Shown here: positions 35,771 through 44,819 of the stretch, piece after piece
How positions within the stretch are numbered: the first letter of the stretch is position 1
How the letters are laid out: the number at the start of each line of letters is the position of its first letter
The notes under the pieces: generated by a model
Seen by the model: only the letters and a program-made list of their open reading frames with translations
What the model was told of the DNA's origin: nothing
Databases searched by the model: none
Program-made: the position numbers and the translations under genes
Source: Tolypothrix campylonemoides VB511288
Lineage (GTDB): Bacteria > Cyanobacteriota > Cyanobacteriia > Cyanobacteriales > Nostocaceae
Direction of reading: 5' to 3'
Assembly: GCA_000828075.3 (NCBI GenBank)
Contig: JXCB02000002.1
Span: 28,186 to 92,185 of the forward strand
DNA: 64,000 bases

Positions 35771-36799
35771 ATGATGGACACCCCAGCAAAAACCCAACTA
35801 CCTATCCCTCCTTACTTTAACGCCCAAAACGTAGCTGTAGTCTGGCGCGTACCTTATCAACAACGTGCAGAAGAAGCAAGAGAATGGGCAAAAAAACATG
35901 ACATCAAACCAGCATCCGAAGACAAAAGTTGCATTTGGCTGCTTTTAATTGATGTGCAAAACACTTTTTGCATTCCCGAATTTGAATTATTTGTAGGTGG
36001 AAAATCTGGTGCAGGTGCAGTAGATGATAATGTCCGGTTGTGTGAGTTCATCTATCACAATTTAGGAGTGATTACTAAAATTATTCCTACGATGGATACC
36101 CATACAGCAATGCAAATTTTCCATCCAATCTTTTGGGTAAACCAGGCGGGTGAGCACCCAACGCCATCTGCTACTAGCATCACACCAGAAGATATTGAAA
36201 AAGGGATTTGGAAAGTTAACCCGGGAGTTGCTTACAGTCTTGGCTACGACTACGAATTACTAGAAAAACACGCCTATCACTACGTTAAGCAGCTGAGCCA
36301 AGATGGAAAATATCCGCTAACAGTTTGGTCTTATCATTCTATGTTGGGTGGTATCGGTCATGCTTTGGTTTCTGCTGTGGAAGAAGCGGTATTTTTCCAC
36401 TGCATTGCTCGTCATAGTCAAACGCAATTTGAAATCAAAGGGAATAATCCTTTAACAGAAAATTATTCTGTTTTGCGTCCAGAAGTTTTGGAAAGTTTTG
36501 ATAAACGCCCCTTTGCACAAAAGAATACACGTTTGATTCAACAATTATTAGAATTTGATGCTGTGATTGTTGCAGGTCAAGCCAAAAGTCACTGTGTTGC
36601 TTGGACAATTGACGACTTATTAACAGAAATCCAGCAGATAAACCCGAATTTAGCGAAAAAAGTTTATCTACTGGAAGATTGCACTTCCCCTGTTGTTGTT
36701 CCCGGTGTGGTGGATTATACGGAAGCAGCAGATGCAGCATTTGAGCGATTTGCAGCAGCAGGGATGCAGTTGGTTAAATCTACGGAATTGTTTTTGTGA
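35771..36799 (+). CDS. Isochorismatase-like cysteine hydrolase
   Basis: This 342-aa protein has the nicotinamidase/isochorismatase-type core: Asp in [20 protein letters not shown], a [11 protein letters not shown] metal-site-like block and the nucleophile Cys in [20 protein letters not shown]. The family hydrolyses amides or vinyl ethers. The unusual length (nicotinamidases are about 200 aa) reflects an N-terminal extension of about 50 residues and a long mid-insert. The substrate is not known. It is the first gene after the non-coding array. Confidence 0.82.
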   Translation: MMDTPAKTQLPIPPYFNAQNVAVVWRVPYQQRAEEAREWAKKHDIKPASEDKSCIWLLLIDVQNTFCIPEFELFVGGKSGAGAVDDNVRLCEFIYHNLGVITKIIPTMDTHTAMQIFHPIFWVNQAGEHPTPSATSITPEDIEKGIWKVNPGVAYSLGYDYELLEKHAYHYVKQLSQDGKYPLTVWSYHSMLGGIGHALVSAVEEAVFFHCIARHSQTQFEIKGNNPLTENYSVLRPEVLESFDKRPFAQKNTRLIQQLLEFDAVIVAGQAKSHCVAWTIDDLLTEIQQINPNLAKKVYLLEDCTSPVVVPGVVDYTEAADAAFERFAAAGMQLVKSTELFL

Positions 36800-36860
36800 G
36801 GGAGGGAGTGAGGGAGGGAGGGAGGGAGGGAGTGAGGGAGGGAGGGAGTGAGGGAGGGGG
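36797..36860. repeat. GGGAGGGA/GGGAGTGA repeat tract
   Basis: A 4/8-base purine-rich repeat starts at the hydrolase stop codon. Related tracts occur at 45459-45490 and 46679-46730. Confidence 0.8.
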
Positions 36861-36904
36861 ATGAGGAAATAATTTCTCGTTTAGCGTACTTTCTCGGTAC
36901 TTTC

Positions 36905-37807
36905 TCACTGTTGGAGATACCCTTTAGGGTCTTGAGCTGTCCAACCTAAGGATGAGCTAGAACGCACTTCAAAATGGAGATGGGATTGGCTGATGGTTGG
37001 TGTTCCAGTTGTACCTACGGTTCCGACTAAGTCTCCTTTTTTCACTTGTTGACCGACGGAGACTTTGATACTGTCAAGATGGGCGTAGCGGCTTTGCAAG
37101 CCGCCACTGTGATTAATGATGACCAATTTACCATAAGTTCCTTGCTCGTTGGCAAAAGCTACGGTACCTTCACCGATCGCTTGCACTGGCGTCCCTTTTG
37201 CTGCTAACAAATCCATACCACTATGAAAAAAAACTTCTCCATTGCTAGGATTAGTTTGCCAGCCATAGCCTACAGCCACAGTTGCGACTTCCCCTAAGGG
37301 ATACCCAGCTAATTTACTGAGGGTGGAAGGAGAGGAGTTACCAGGGAACTGAGGTGTGGGAGATTCAGTCATAGGACGACTGGGTGAGCGATTTCCCTGG
37401 GGAACAAAAACGACTCTGGGATTTTTCTGACACCCATTCACGTCAAACAATACATCAGGACGAATTTTATATTTTGCTGCTATTTGTCGCCAGTTTTGAC
37501 CAGGCGATACCTCAACAACAATTCCGTTATATGGAGGAATTTGAATTTCGCTACCAACGGCAATTTTACGGTTTTGTAAAGCCGAATTCATGGCGATAAT
37601 AGTAGCTGGTGTGAGATTGTAGCGTTGCGCTATACTCTCCACTGTTTCTCCTGGTGCAACTTTATGTCGCTGGAAGCGTTCAAGGGCTGAGGTCTGGCAA
37701 CCAGTTACAGAAGTTTGTGCCACTGCAGAGTATGGGTTTGTGTATACTAGCCCAAGGGTGCTGGTGACTATGCTACAGAGAAAAAGTAAACGATAGCAAA
37801 AAGTCAT
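36905..37807 (-). CDS. LysM-M23 peptidoglycan endopeptidase
   Basis: This 300-aa exported protein has a signal peptide (FCYRLLFLCSIVTSTLGLVY), two LysM-like modules (RHKVAPGETVESIAQRYNLT and SPGQNWRQIAAKYKIRPDVL) and a C-terminal LytM/M23 domain. The domain has HSGMDLLAAKGTPV, HSGGLQSRYAHLDSI and SQSHLHFEVR carrying the zinc and catalytic His residues. It likely cuts peptidoglycan cross-bridges or activates amidases in wall remodelling. The ATG at 37807 is favoured over a TTG at 37828. Confidence 0.9.
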   Translation of the reverse strand: MTFCYRLLFLCSIVTSTLGLVYTNPYSAVAQTSVTGCQTSALERFQRHKVAPGETVESIAQRYNLTPATIIAMNSALQNRKIAVGSEIQIPPYNGIVVEVSPGQNWRQIAAKYKIRPDVLFDVNGCQKNPRVVFVPQGNRSPSRPMTESPTPQFPGNSSPSTLSKLAGYPLGEVATVAVGYGWQTNPSNGEVFFHSGMDLLAAKGTPVQAIGEGTVAFANEQGTYGKLVIINHSGGLQSRYAHLDSIKVSVGQQVKKGDLVGTVGTTGTPTISQSHLHFEVRSSSSLGWTAQDPKGYLQQ

Positions 37808-37892
37808 GTATGTAAAGGAGGCACTCAATTATTCTAGATTTTAGATGCCAAAAGTGGGTTATGAGAGGTGGTTAGTGCTACTTTTTGACAAC

Positions 37893-37991
37893 TATAGCAG
37901 GGGACGCTTGGACTGGGGACTGGGTGAAAAGTCTTTTTGTGTCTAGGTTTTATCATCTGTTAGCGTCGTACGCACCTTGGCTGTTGCTATA
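37893..37991 (+). mobile_element. TATAGCA-ended MITE-like element, copy B
   Basis: Almost identical to copy A outside the heptamer tract. It is flanked by perfect 5-bp direct repeats ACAAC (37888-37892 and 37992-37996), consistent with a target-site duplication. It lies in the promoter gap of the HtrA gene. Confidence 0.75.
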
Positions 37992-38104
37992 ACAACTCAC
38001 AATTAACAACTAAACAACTGACTGATGAGCAATTCATCTGTTCCGTTTCGACTTGCTTGACTTAACTTACAAATTAGGCATCTGCATTGCTGACCTTGAG
38101 CGTC

Positions 38105-39316
38105 ATGATTATGAAATTATCTTTAAAGCAACTGGTTATTTATCTATCCATATTAACTATTGGCGGCGGTGCAGGCTTGTTGGGTAGTCGCTATCTCCCG
38201 CCACAAAATCGCTTGTTTCGTGAGTTAAGAACTGTAACAGCGTCTTCGCCCCCAGAAATTGCACCTGCAAATCCTGTTGGTGGACAAGTTGCAGCTCCTA
38301 GTGCCGATAATATGAATTTTATTGCTACTGCTGTTCAAAGAACTGGACCGGCTGTCGTGCGAATTAATGCAACTCGCAAAGTGGCTAATCCTATTTCTGA
38401 TGCGTTGAAAAATCCCCTTTTACGGCGATTTTTTGGAGAAGAAGAGCAGCCATTCCCCAAAGAACGGATAGAGCGTGGAACAGGATCTGGATTTATTTTG
38501 AGTGAAAATGGACAAATACTAACGAACGCTCATGTTGTCGCGGATACAGATACAGTACAAGTGACCCTCAAAGATGGTCGAACTTTTGAGGGTCGGGTCG
38601 TTGGAGTTGATTCAGTGACAGATGTGGCTGTTGTGAAAATTTCAGATTATGATTTGCCAACAGTGAAACTAGGCACTTCACAAAACTTAATACCAGGTCA
38701 ATGGGCGATCGCTATTGGCAATCCCCTCGGTTTAGATAATACTGTGACAATCGGCATTATTAGCGCCACAGACCGTACCAGCGCTCAAGTTGGTGTTCCA
38801 GATAAGCGAGTCAGCTTTATCCAAACCGACGCGGCTATTAATCCGGGTAACTCAGGCGGACCTTTATTAAACGCCCAAGGCGAGGTTATTGGCGTTAACA
38901 CTGCTATCCGCGCCGATGCTCAAGGGCTGGGTTTTGCCATCCCCATTGAAACAGCAGCCCGCATTGCGAATGAGCTTTTTACCAAAGGGCGTGTGCGCCA
39001 CCCGTTTTTAGGGGTTGAAATGTCCGACTTATCTTCTAGCAAGAAACAGCAGATTAATCAAGACAAGAATCTCAACATCAAACAGGATGTTGGGATAGCC
39101 ATTACAGGAGTCCTGGAAAATTCTCCAGCACAACGAGGAGGACTCCTTCCTGGCGACTTGATTCAAAAAGTGAACGGTAAGCAAGTAAAAACATCTGCTC
39201 AAGTACAGAAGCAGGTGGAGTCTAGCACCGTAGGTGACATATTGGAAATCGAAGTCAACCGGAACGGGAAAATTCAAACATTTAAAGTACAATCAGGGGC
39301 TTATCCCCAGAAGTAG
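38105..39316 (+). CDS. HtrA/Deg-family serine protease with PDZ domain
   Basis: The roughly 403-aa protein has an N-terminal hydrophobic anchor (LVIYLSILTIGGGAGLLGSR), a trypsin-like domain with the triad His in ILTNAHVVADTDT, Asp in SVTDVAVVKIS and Ser in NPGNSGGPLL, then one PDZ domain (about 290-395). It is one of the cyanobacterial HhoA/HhoB/HtrA proteases of the periplasm or lumen for quality control. Which paralogue is not resolved. An ATG at 38111 is also possible. Confidence 0.93.
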   Translation: MIMKLSLKQLVIYLSILTIGGGAGLLGSRYLPPQNRLFRELRTVTASSPPEIAPANPVGGQVAAPSADNMNFIATAVQRTGPAVVRINATRKVANPISDALKNPLLRRFFGEEEQPFPKERIERGTGSGFILSENGQILTNAHVVADTDTVQVTLKDGRTFEGRVVGVDSVTDVAVVKISDYDLPTVKLGTSQNLIPGQWAIAIGNPLGLDNTVTIGIISATDRTSAQVGVPDKRVSFIQTDAAINPGNSGGPLLNAQGEVIGVNTAIRADAQGLGFAIPIETAARIANELFTKGRVRHPFLGVEMSDLSSSKKQQINQDKNLNIKQDVGIAITGVLENSPAQRGGLLPGDLIQKVNGKQVKTSAQVQKQVESSTVGDILEIEVNRNGKIQTFKVQSGAYPQK

Positions 39317-39382
39317 TTAGTAGTCCTTTGTCGTTTGTTCTTTATAACTAATGACTGATGACAAATGACAAATGACTGTTAA

Positions 39383-39730
39383 CTAATGATTGTTACTCAA
39401 ATGATCTAACTGCATCCGTTGTTCCATTTGGCGGAGAAAATAACCTGTCATCATAGCCGACGCTAAAAGACCAGCAAGATTGTCTCGGTCTGTAGTAATT
39501 TGGACGTTAAAATTTTCTGCGGGTAACATCCCAACAAGCCCTTGGACGTTTTGCGAAATAATTTGTTTAATTTCGGGGCTGACAGACTGGGCGACGCGGG
39601 CTAGGACTTCAGGTGGTTGGTGCTGTAGATACTTGAGTAACTGATTAGGAAGTTCCTCGAAGCTATCATTCAGGATCTGATTCGGGTGTTCCTCAGGGTA
39701 GTCATTCAAAAAATTAGGATCAAACACCAT
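39383..39730 (-). CDS. DUF760-domain protein
   Basis: This 115-aa protein has VLARVAQSVSPEIKQIISQN, VQGLVGMLPAENFNVQITTD and RDNLAGLLASAMMTGYFLRQ, the DUF760 pattern found in cyanobacteria and chloroplasts. Its function is not established. It is convergent with the HtrA gene. Confidence 0.85.
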   Translation of the reverse strand: MVFDPNFLNDYPEEHPNQILNDSFEELPNQLLKYLQHQPPEVLARVAQSVSPEIKQIISQNVQGLVGMLPAENFNVQITTDRDNLAGLLASAMMTGYFLRQMEQRMQLDHLSNNH

Positions 39731-39839
39731 TGGCTGTTTTTTTAGCTGAGTTGCTTATTCTACTCTAAACCATAGTAGAAGGGTGAGACATATCACTACC
39801 TCTTTCTGGAGTACTAGCATTCCTCAAAAGCAGTAGTAC

Positions 39840-40370
39840 TCAATCTGGTTGTGGTTGTGCTGTGAGTTCTAGCTCTAGCTGTTTTTGCTCTTGGCTATTG
39901 GATAATAATTGCGGAAGTTGCTCAATTTGGAAATATTGGTGAAATTTTGGGGTGACTTGTAACGAATACGAGCGAGACTCACTATCTCGGCGTTTTTTGA
40001 CAAAACCGAGTTCGACGAGTTCGGAAACGTGTTGATACGCACCAGAGCCGCGCAAGTTGATCAACTCGCTTTGCAGTATTGGGCTATTTAAGGCAATGGC
40101 TGCCAAGGTTCGTAATGCTCCCAGACCCAATTCTACTGGAATCAAAGTTTGTACCAAGTCATGAAAGTCTGACCTGAGTTGCAAACTATAACCATCGGAG
40201 GTTTCTACAACTTCTAAGGCGCTATCGCGGCGGGCATACTCATCAATGAGTTCGATGATGCCTTCCTGAACTGTCGTGCGATCGCAAAGGGCATACTCTG
40301 CAATTTCACTTATGGACAGGGGTTTACCCTTCAAATACAGAATTGCTTCTATCTTCGTCGATGCATTCAT
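39840..40370 (-). CDS. scpB: ScpB, chromosome segregation/condensation protein
   Basis: ScpB is the kite subunit of SMC-ScpAB. The 176-aa protein (starting MNASTKIEAILYLKGKPLSI) has two winged-helix domains and NLRGSGAYQHVSELVELGFV, typical of ScpB. An ATG five codons upstream is also possible. The gene lies alone between the DUF760 gene and ispD, away from scpA. Confidence 0.92.
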   Translation of the reverse strand: MNASTKIEAILYLKGKPLSISEIAEYALCDRTTVQEGIIELIDEYARRDSALEVVETSDGYSLQLRSDFHDLVQTLIPVELGLGALRTLAAIALNSPILQSELINLRGSGAYQHVSELVELGFVKKRRDSESRSYSLQVTPKFHQYFQIEQLPQLLSNSQEQKQLELELTAQPQPD

Positions 40371-40414
40371 CACGGCATTATTCATCGGTCATCAGTCATG
40401 AGTTATTGGTGAGT

Positions 40415-40490
40415 CCAGTGCTGTTCGCGCAGCGTGCCCGAAGGGCATAGGAGGGTTTCCCGACCTAGGCAACTGGCGAACCCGTAAGGG
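40415..40490. repeat. REP-like repeat with GGGTTTCCC core
   Basis: GCTGTTCGCGCAGCGTGCCC, then GAGGGTTTCCCGACCTAGGC and AACTGGCG. It is related to the copy at 23263-23352. Confidence 0.5.
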
Positions 40491-40636
40491 TCATTAATCA
40501 CTTGTATAAATAAAAAATGATGAATGAAGGAGAATCACAAGTGTTTGGCACAATAACATAATATTTGAAAAAAATCAAGATTTGTAAGAAAAGACCAAAG
40601 GTGAGCCGAAGGCTGCTTCAATAATTGTTATAACCT

Positions 40637-41326
40637 TCACTCCTGATCCAGTCTAGTTTTTAGGATAAATTCAGCGATCGCCAAATCTTGTGGAGTGGTC
40701 AACTTCAGATTCGTCTCTTCTCCCTCAACAATTCGTACACTATAGCCGCATTTTTCAAACAAAGCAGCATCATCAGTCACTTCCCAGCCCTGACGGACAC
40801 CTTCAGCGTGGCACTTTTTCAATAATTTAACATCAAAACCTTGAGGAGTTTGTGCCGCCCACAATTGCCGTCGGTCAGGCGTGCTTTGAATTATGCCATT
40901 TTCATCTACGACTTTGATAGTATCCTTAACTGGTACGGCGACAATTAAACCAGGACAATGTCGAATAGCTTCAGCACAAGAGTTGAATAAATTTGGTGTG
41001 GCGAGGCATCTGGCTCCATCATGAATTAACACTTGCTGTGCGGAGTCTGGCAGCGCTTGCAACCCATTGTAAACCGATTCTTGACGGGTAGAACCCCCTT
41101 GAATCAGTTCCACTGGCTTAGTTAGCTTTAGAGAGGCAAGAATGGTCTTGAAATCTTCCCAGTCATAAGGTTGGGAGATAATCCCTATCCAACTGATTTG
41201 ACTTGCTGCTTCAGCGGCAAGAAGAGTCCAAGCGATAATAGGCTGGGAGCGTACCACAAGCAGGAGCTTATTGCGGTGACTTCCCATTCTTGTGCCTGTT
41301 CCAGCAGCTGGAATTAATAAATGCAC
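40637..41326 (-). CDS. ispD: IspD, MEP cytidylyltransferase
   Basis: IspD couples CTP to 2-C-methyl-D-erythritol 4-phosphate in the MEP isoprenoid pathway. The protein has HLLIPAAGTGTRMGSHRNKL, the nucleotide-binding loop, VLIHDGARCLATPNLFNSC and VTDDAALFEKCGYSVRIVEG. A GTG at 41326 with GAGG six bases upstream is chosen (229 aa). The TTG at 41338 is less likely. It has no adjacent ispF. Confidence 0.94.
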   Translation of the reverse strand: MHLLIPAAGTGTRMGSHRNKLLLVVRSQPIIAWTLLAAEAASQISWIGIISQPYDWEDFKTILASLKLTKPVELIQGGSTRQESVYNGLQALPDSAQQVLIHDGARCLATPNLFNSCAEAIRHCPGLIVAVPVKDTIKVVDENGIIQSTPDRRQLWAAQTPQGFDVKLLKKCHAEGVRQGWEVTDDAALFEKCGYSVRIVEGEETNLKLTTPQDLAIAEFILKTRLDQE

Positions 41327-41348
41327 AGGATACCTCAAATTTGATATT

Positions 41349-41520
41349 AGGGACTGGGGACTGGGGACTAGGGACTGGGGACTGGGGACTGGGGACTGGA
41401 GACCGGGGACTGGGAAAGAGACTAATCCGAAGGTTCTTCTCTAATCCCTAATCCCTAATCCCTAATCCCTAATCCCTAATCCCTAATCCCCAATCCCTAA
41501 TCCCTAATCTCCAATCCCTA
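41349..41520. repeat. GGGGACT then CCCTAAT composite heptamer array
   Basis: About nine GGGGACT-type units (41349-41413), a spacer of about 25 bases, then about eleven CCCTAAT units (to about 41520). The same two-part order occurs at 6034-6246. It lies between the divergent ispD and GT9 genes. Confidence 0.85.
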
Positions 41521-41562
41521 TCTTCCCCTAAAATAATGAGCGAGTAAGCGTGAAGATATATT

Positions 41563-42522
41563 ATGCGAATAGTAGCCCTTGTTCCCGGCGGAATTGGCGA
41601 CCAAATTCTCTTCTTCCCGACCCTAGATGACCTGAAGCGCTATTACCCCAATGCTCAGGTAGATGTTGTTGTGGAACCCCGTTCAAAGGCTGCTTACCGG
41701 GTGAGTAAGTCAGTTAATGAAGTACTGGCGTTTGACTACAAAGACCGTAACAGTATGGCAGATTGGGGCAACTTGGTAGGCACAATACGCGATCGCGAGT
41801 ACGATATTGCCATTGCTCTGGGGCAAAGTGCTTTAGTAGGTCTTTTGCTCTGGTTAACCGGAATCCCCACACGAGTTGGCTATAGGAGCAAAGGAGCTGT
41901 TTTTCTCACCAATCCAGTTCCTCTAAGAACAAATCAGTATGCTGCTAGTATGTACCATGACTTGCTGCAAGGGTTAGGTATTAACTCTCCTTGTCCAGAG
42001 TTAGCAATCAATGTGCCAAAACTAGATATTGACTGTGCAACTGCGGAACAACAACGGTTGGGGATAAAGGAAACTGGTTACATTTTGATTCACGGTGGTT
42101 CTAGTAAGCTCGCCCAAACCAAAGGTCTAGATAAAATTTACCCTGTCAGGAATTGGCAGCAAATTATTCAAGACATCCAGCAAAAGCAGCCGGAAATGCC
42201 TGTGGTGGTTATCCAAGGACCAGAAGATGAAGAGTTTGTGCGTACTCTCAAAGAGTCTACACCCAATATTAAAGTTACTTCTCCTGATGATATTGGCAAG
42301 TTGGCGGCGATGATTGCTGGAGCAAATTTAATGCTGTGTACCGACAGCGCCCCGATGCACTTGAGTGTGGCGGTACAGACTTATACCATTGCCTTATTTG
42401 GTCCAACAGACCCAGCAAAGTTATTGCCTAGAAGCGATAAATTCCTTGCCATTAAATCCCCCACGGGTAAGATGGCAGATATCGCGCCTAACACTGTGTT
42501 GGAGAAAATTTGGGGTGGCTAA
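41563..42522 (+). CDS. Glycosyltransferase family 9 (heptosyltransferase-like)
   Basis: This 319-aa protein has the GT9 fold: IVALVPGGIGDQILFFPTLD in the N-terminal Rossmann domain, then YILIHGGSSKLAQTKGLDK and CTDSAPMHLSVAVQTYTIAL in the donor-binding domain. It would transfer a heptose or other sugar from an activated donor to lipopolysaccharide-type glycans. It overlaps the next gene by 8 bp, so translation is likely coupled. It may make the cell envelope glycan together with the heptose phosphatase-like protein. Confidence 0.9.
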   Translation: MRIVALVPGGIGDQILFFPTLDDLKRYYPNAQVDVVVEPRSKAAYRVSKSVNEVLAFDYKDRNSMADWGNLVGTIRDREYDIAIALGQSALVGLLLWLTGIPTRVGYRSKGAVFLTNPVPLRTNQYAASMYHDLLQGLGINSPCPELAINVPKLDIDCATAEQQRLGIKETGYILIHGGSSKLAQTKGLDKIYPVRNWQQIIQDIQQKQPEMPVVVIQGPEDEEFVRTLKESTPNIKVTSPDDIGKLAAMIAGANLMLCTDSAPMHLSVAVQTYTIALFGPTDPAKLLPRSDKFLAIKSPTGKMADIAPNTVLEKIWGG

Positions 42523-43102
42523 ACCTGCTGTATTCCTTGACCGCGATGGCGTGTTAAATGTTGAGGCTGGCTACATTCACTCTGTAGAAGATTTACATTT
42601 AATTCCCGGTGTTGCACTTTCCGTACGCCAGCTCAATGACCAAGGTATTTTTTGCTGCCTTGTTTCCAATCAATCTGGACCAGCTAGAGGTTATTATCCA
42701 GACACTCATGTACAAGCGTTACATGAGCGACTTTGCGGATTATTGGCACAAGAAGCTGGGGCAAAATTAGACGCTTTGTATTATTGTCCCTACCTAAGTC
42801 CACCAGAAGGCGGCAAAGACCCAGCATACACTCGCTGGTCTACTTGGCGCAAACCAAACACAGGAATGTTGGTCGCAGCGGCTTGGGAACACGATTTGGA
42901 TCTCAGGCACAGTTTTATGGTGGGAGATAAAGCGACTGATGTTGATATGGCACACAATGCTGGTTGTGTGGGAATTTTGGTGCTAACAGGGTTTGGCGAT
43001 CGCGTTTTGGCTGGTGATTACCAGCACCATACAAAACCCGATTACATCGTCAAAGATTTGGCTGTAGCTGTTGAATGGATTTTGCACCAGCTACAAATTT
43101 AA
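42515..43102 (+). CDS. GmhB-like HAD phosphatase (D,D-heptose bisphosphate type)
   Basis: This 195-aa HAD-III protein has VFLDRDGVLNVEAGYIHSVE (nucleophile Asp), VSNQSGPARGY, a Cys-containing YYCPYLSPPEGG loop and MVGDKATDVDMAHNAG. This matches D-glycero-beta-D-manno-heptose 1,7-bisphosphate 7-phosphatase (GmhB). The GTG at 42515 is used because it begins just before the domain and overlaps the GT9 stop. The sequence before it in this frame is not GmhB-like. Confidence 0.88.
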   Translation: MAKPAVFLDRDGVLNVEAGYIHSVEDLHLIPGVALSVRQLNDQGIFCCLVSNQSGPARGYYPDTHVQALHERLCGLLAQEAGAKLDALYYCPYLSPPEGGKDPAYTRWSTWRKPNTGMLVAAAWEHDLDLRHSFMVGDKATDVDMAHNAGCVGILVLTGFGDRVLAGDYQHHTKPDYIVKDLAVAVEWILHQLQI

Positions 43103-43843
43103 AAAAAATACAACAAATCAAGCGCTATTGAGCTTCACCTCGGTACCACTTGTAGCAAAACTATTGCGATCGTCTCTTGGGGGCGATCGCTATTTAAAAT
43201 CTGAATCAGGCAATCCTAAATTATTCCTGAACAAAAGATTCTTGGCTACTTCAAAAAGTCAGGAATTTGAGCGAATTGATTTTCACAGGTCTTGACTTTT
43301 GGCTCCCCTTACCAACCCTCTATACAAATTAAATATCTAAAAATATGTAACAGGTAAGGAATTTAAAAAAAAAAGATTTTTTGCTAAAGGCTAATATAAA
43401 TCAAACTTTTATGTAAAAATTTGTAAATAACGAACAACTATGTGTAGCCTACTACACATTATTTGTGCCCTATCATAATTAGGTATAGGTTAGAAGTTAA
43501 GCTTGGGCGCAACTTCGAGCCTAATTTTTGAAGGTAACACTGAGTTATTGAATAGAAAACCTGACAATGAGTCTTGAAAATGAAATAAATAGGGAGTTTA
43601 AAGCTTTGTTACGAAACTGATCAGCTGCAACTAAAAATTTACGTTAGAACAAAGATTAGTGACCTCAGTGCAGCAGGCTGAGGATTCTCGGCTAAATGGC
43701 ATCTGCTTGTTGCCATTATTATTAGGTGTGAATAGCTTACGGCTGGATTTAGCACGCCATGTTATGTGTTCCTTCACTTCCCTATTGCTGTCAGGCTGGT
43801 GCATCGAAAAAAGAATGTGAAGAAAGATTATAAGGAAAAACAG
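43103..43843. other. Gene-poor region before the 255-aa gene
   Basis: No gene is recognised. A HIP1 hairpin (gcgatcg...gcgatcgc) lies at about 43166-43191. The rest is A/T-rich with no RNA gene identified. The last 100 bp before 43844 carry the ribosome site AAGGAAAAACAG. Confidence 0.4.
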
Positions 43844-44611
43844 ATGGCGATTCGATTACATAGCTTTGTGAGCAGTGGAAAACGTTACATCCAAGTAGAG
43901 AGCCAACCTCACCACATTACTGGTATTTTTAGAACGCTCATGCGCTTTTCAAAAAATATGCATCACTGTACGTTAACAGATGCAGAAAGTGCATATTTTG
44001 TCTGTGAAGAAGATGGAACAATGACCTTCTACCAAGCTGGAAGTTCCGATGTTGGTGATTCAGAAGGAATTTGGACATATCTTGTCTATGAATGTCCTGA
44101 AGGTGAGGAAAAAGTTTTCCTTGACTCATCTATTGATACAAGTGCAAATTCTTTAAAGCAATTGTTTGCTGGTTACAAAATAGTTCAAGTTGCTGTAGAT
44201 ATAAAGGACTATCTTAAATATCAATACGTCGAAGATGAATATCTAGATGTTCAACTACCTTACGATTGGAATACTTTAGAAGGAAGAAAAATCGCTAACC
44301 TTCTGTTAGAAGAATTTCAGGCGTTGAAATCATCTCCTGTGTTTGCAGAACCTGCTGGTAAAGAATACATGAAAGCCGTTTTGAATGGCTTTATTAAAGC
44401 TGGACAAGAAGTATTGGAAAATGGTGGCATCTTGAGAGATTTTGAATCGACTCAATACGATGTCCTAAAAAAGACCAAAATTGATGAGATGGCAAATTTG
44501 ATTCTTGAATATAATGACTATCGTATTTGGAAAGCGGCATTACCGAGTAAATCGAAAGCAGTAGAATACGCTTTTAGTACAGCATTAAAACTTATATGCC
44601 GTATTAAGTGA
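43844..44611 (+). CDS. Unrecognised 255-aa protein
   Basis: I do not recognise this protein. It starts MAIRLHSFVSSGKRYIQVES and is acidic with many aromatic residues. The N-terminal half looks beta-rich (MTFYQAGSSDVGDSEGIWTY). The C-terminal half is probably helical (IANLLLEEFQALKSSP, VLKKTKIDEMANLILEYNDY). No signal peptide or membrane segment is present. The ATG at 43844 has AAGGAA upstream, and an ATG 78 bases earlier is less supported. No neighbour hints at a role. Confidence 0.75.
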   Translation: MAIRLHSFVSSGKRYIQVESQPHHITGIFRTLMRFSKNMHHCTLTDAESAYFVCEEDGTMTFYQAGSSDVGDSEGIWTYLVYECPEGEEKVFLDSSIDTSANSLKQLFAGYKIVQVAVDIKDYLKYQYVEDEYLDVQLPYDWNTLEGRKIANLLLEEFQALKSSPVFAEPAGKEYMKAVLNGFIKAGQEVLENGGILRDFESTQYDVLKKTKIDEMANLILEYNDYRIWKAALPSKSKAVEYAFSTALKLICRIK

Positions 44612-44660
44612 TAAGAAGACTATATGTACTAATTGCATAATCACTGCTCATGGTCGTTGG

Positions 44661-44691
44661 GTGTTGAGTGTTAACAGTTAACACTCAACAC
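44661..44691. terminator. Near-perfect 31-base palindrome
   Basis: GTGTTGAGTGTTAAC and GTTAACACTCAACAC pair around one base between the convergent 255-aa gene and crr6. This gives a bidirectional terminator-like structure. Confidence 0.65.
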
Positions 44692-44724
44692 TCACAACAA
44701 GTTAATTCTGATTTCCATAGCATC

Positions 44725-44754
44725 TAATAAAATGTCTTATAAAGCATTTTATTA
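44725..44754. terminator. TAATAAAATG/CATTTTATTA hairpin
   Basis: A 10-bp stem encloses a 10-base loop, next to the 44661 palindrome and about 65 bp from the convergent crr6 stop. Confidence 0.5.
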
Positions 44755-44819
44755 AATGCTATGCTTTCTCTTTGTTCTGGTCTATCGGGGCATCCGCCGC
44801 CTTTTTACCAATTACCTTT

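Noticed and set aside
43071-43295. 74-aa frame after the GmhB-like gene
   Set aside because: Out-of-frame continuation overlapping the end of the phosphatase and a HIP1 hairpin; no family pattern.
44661-44691. Palindrome as a regulator operator
   Set aside because: It lies between convergent gene ends, so a terminator role is more fitting than an operator.
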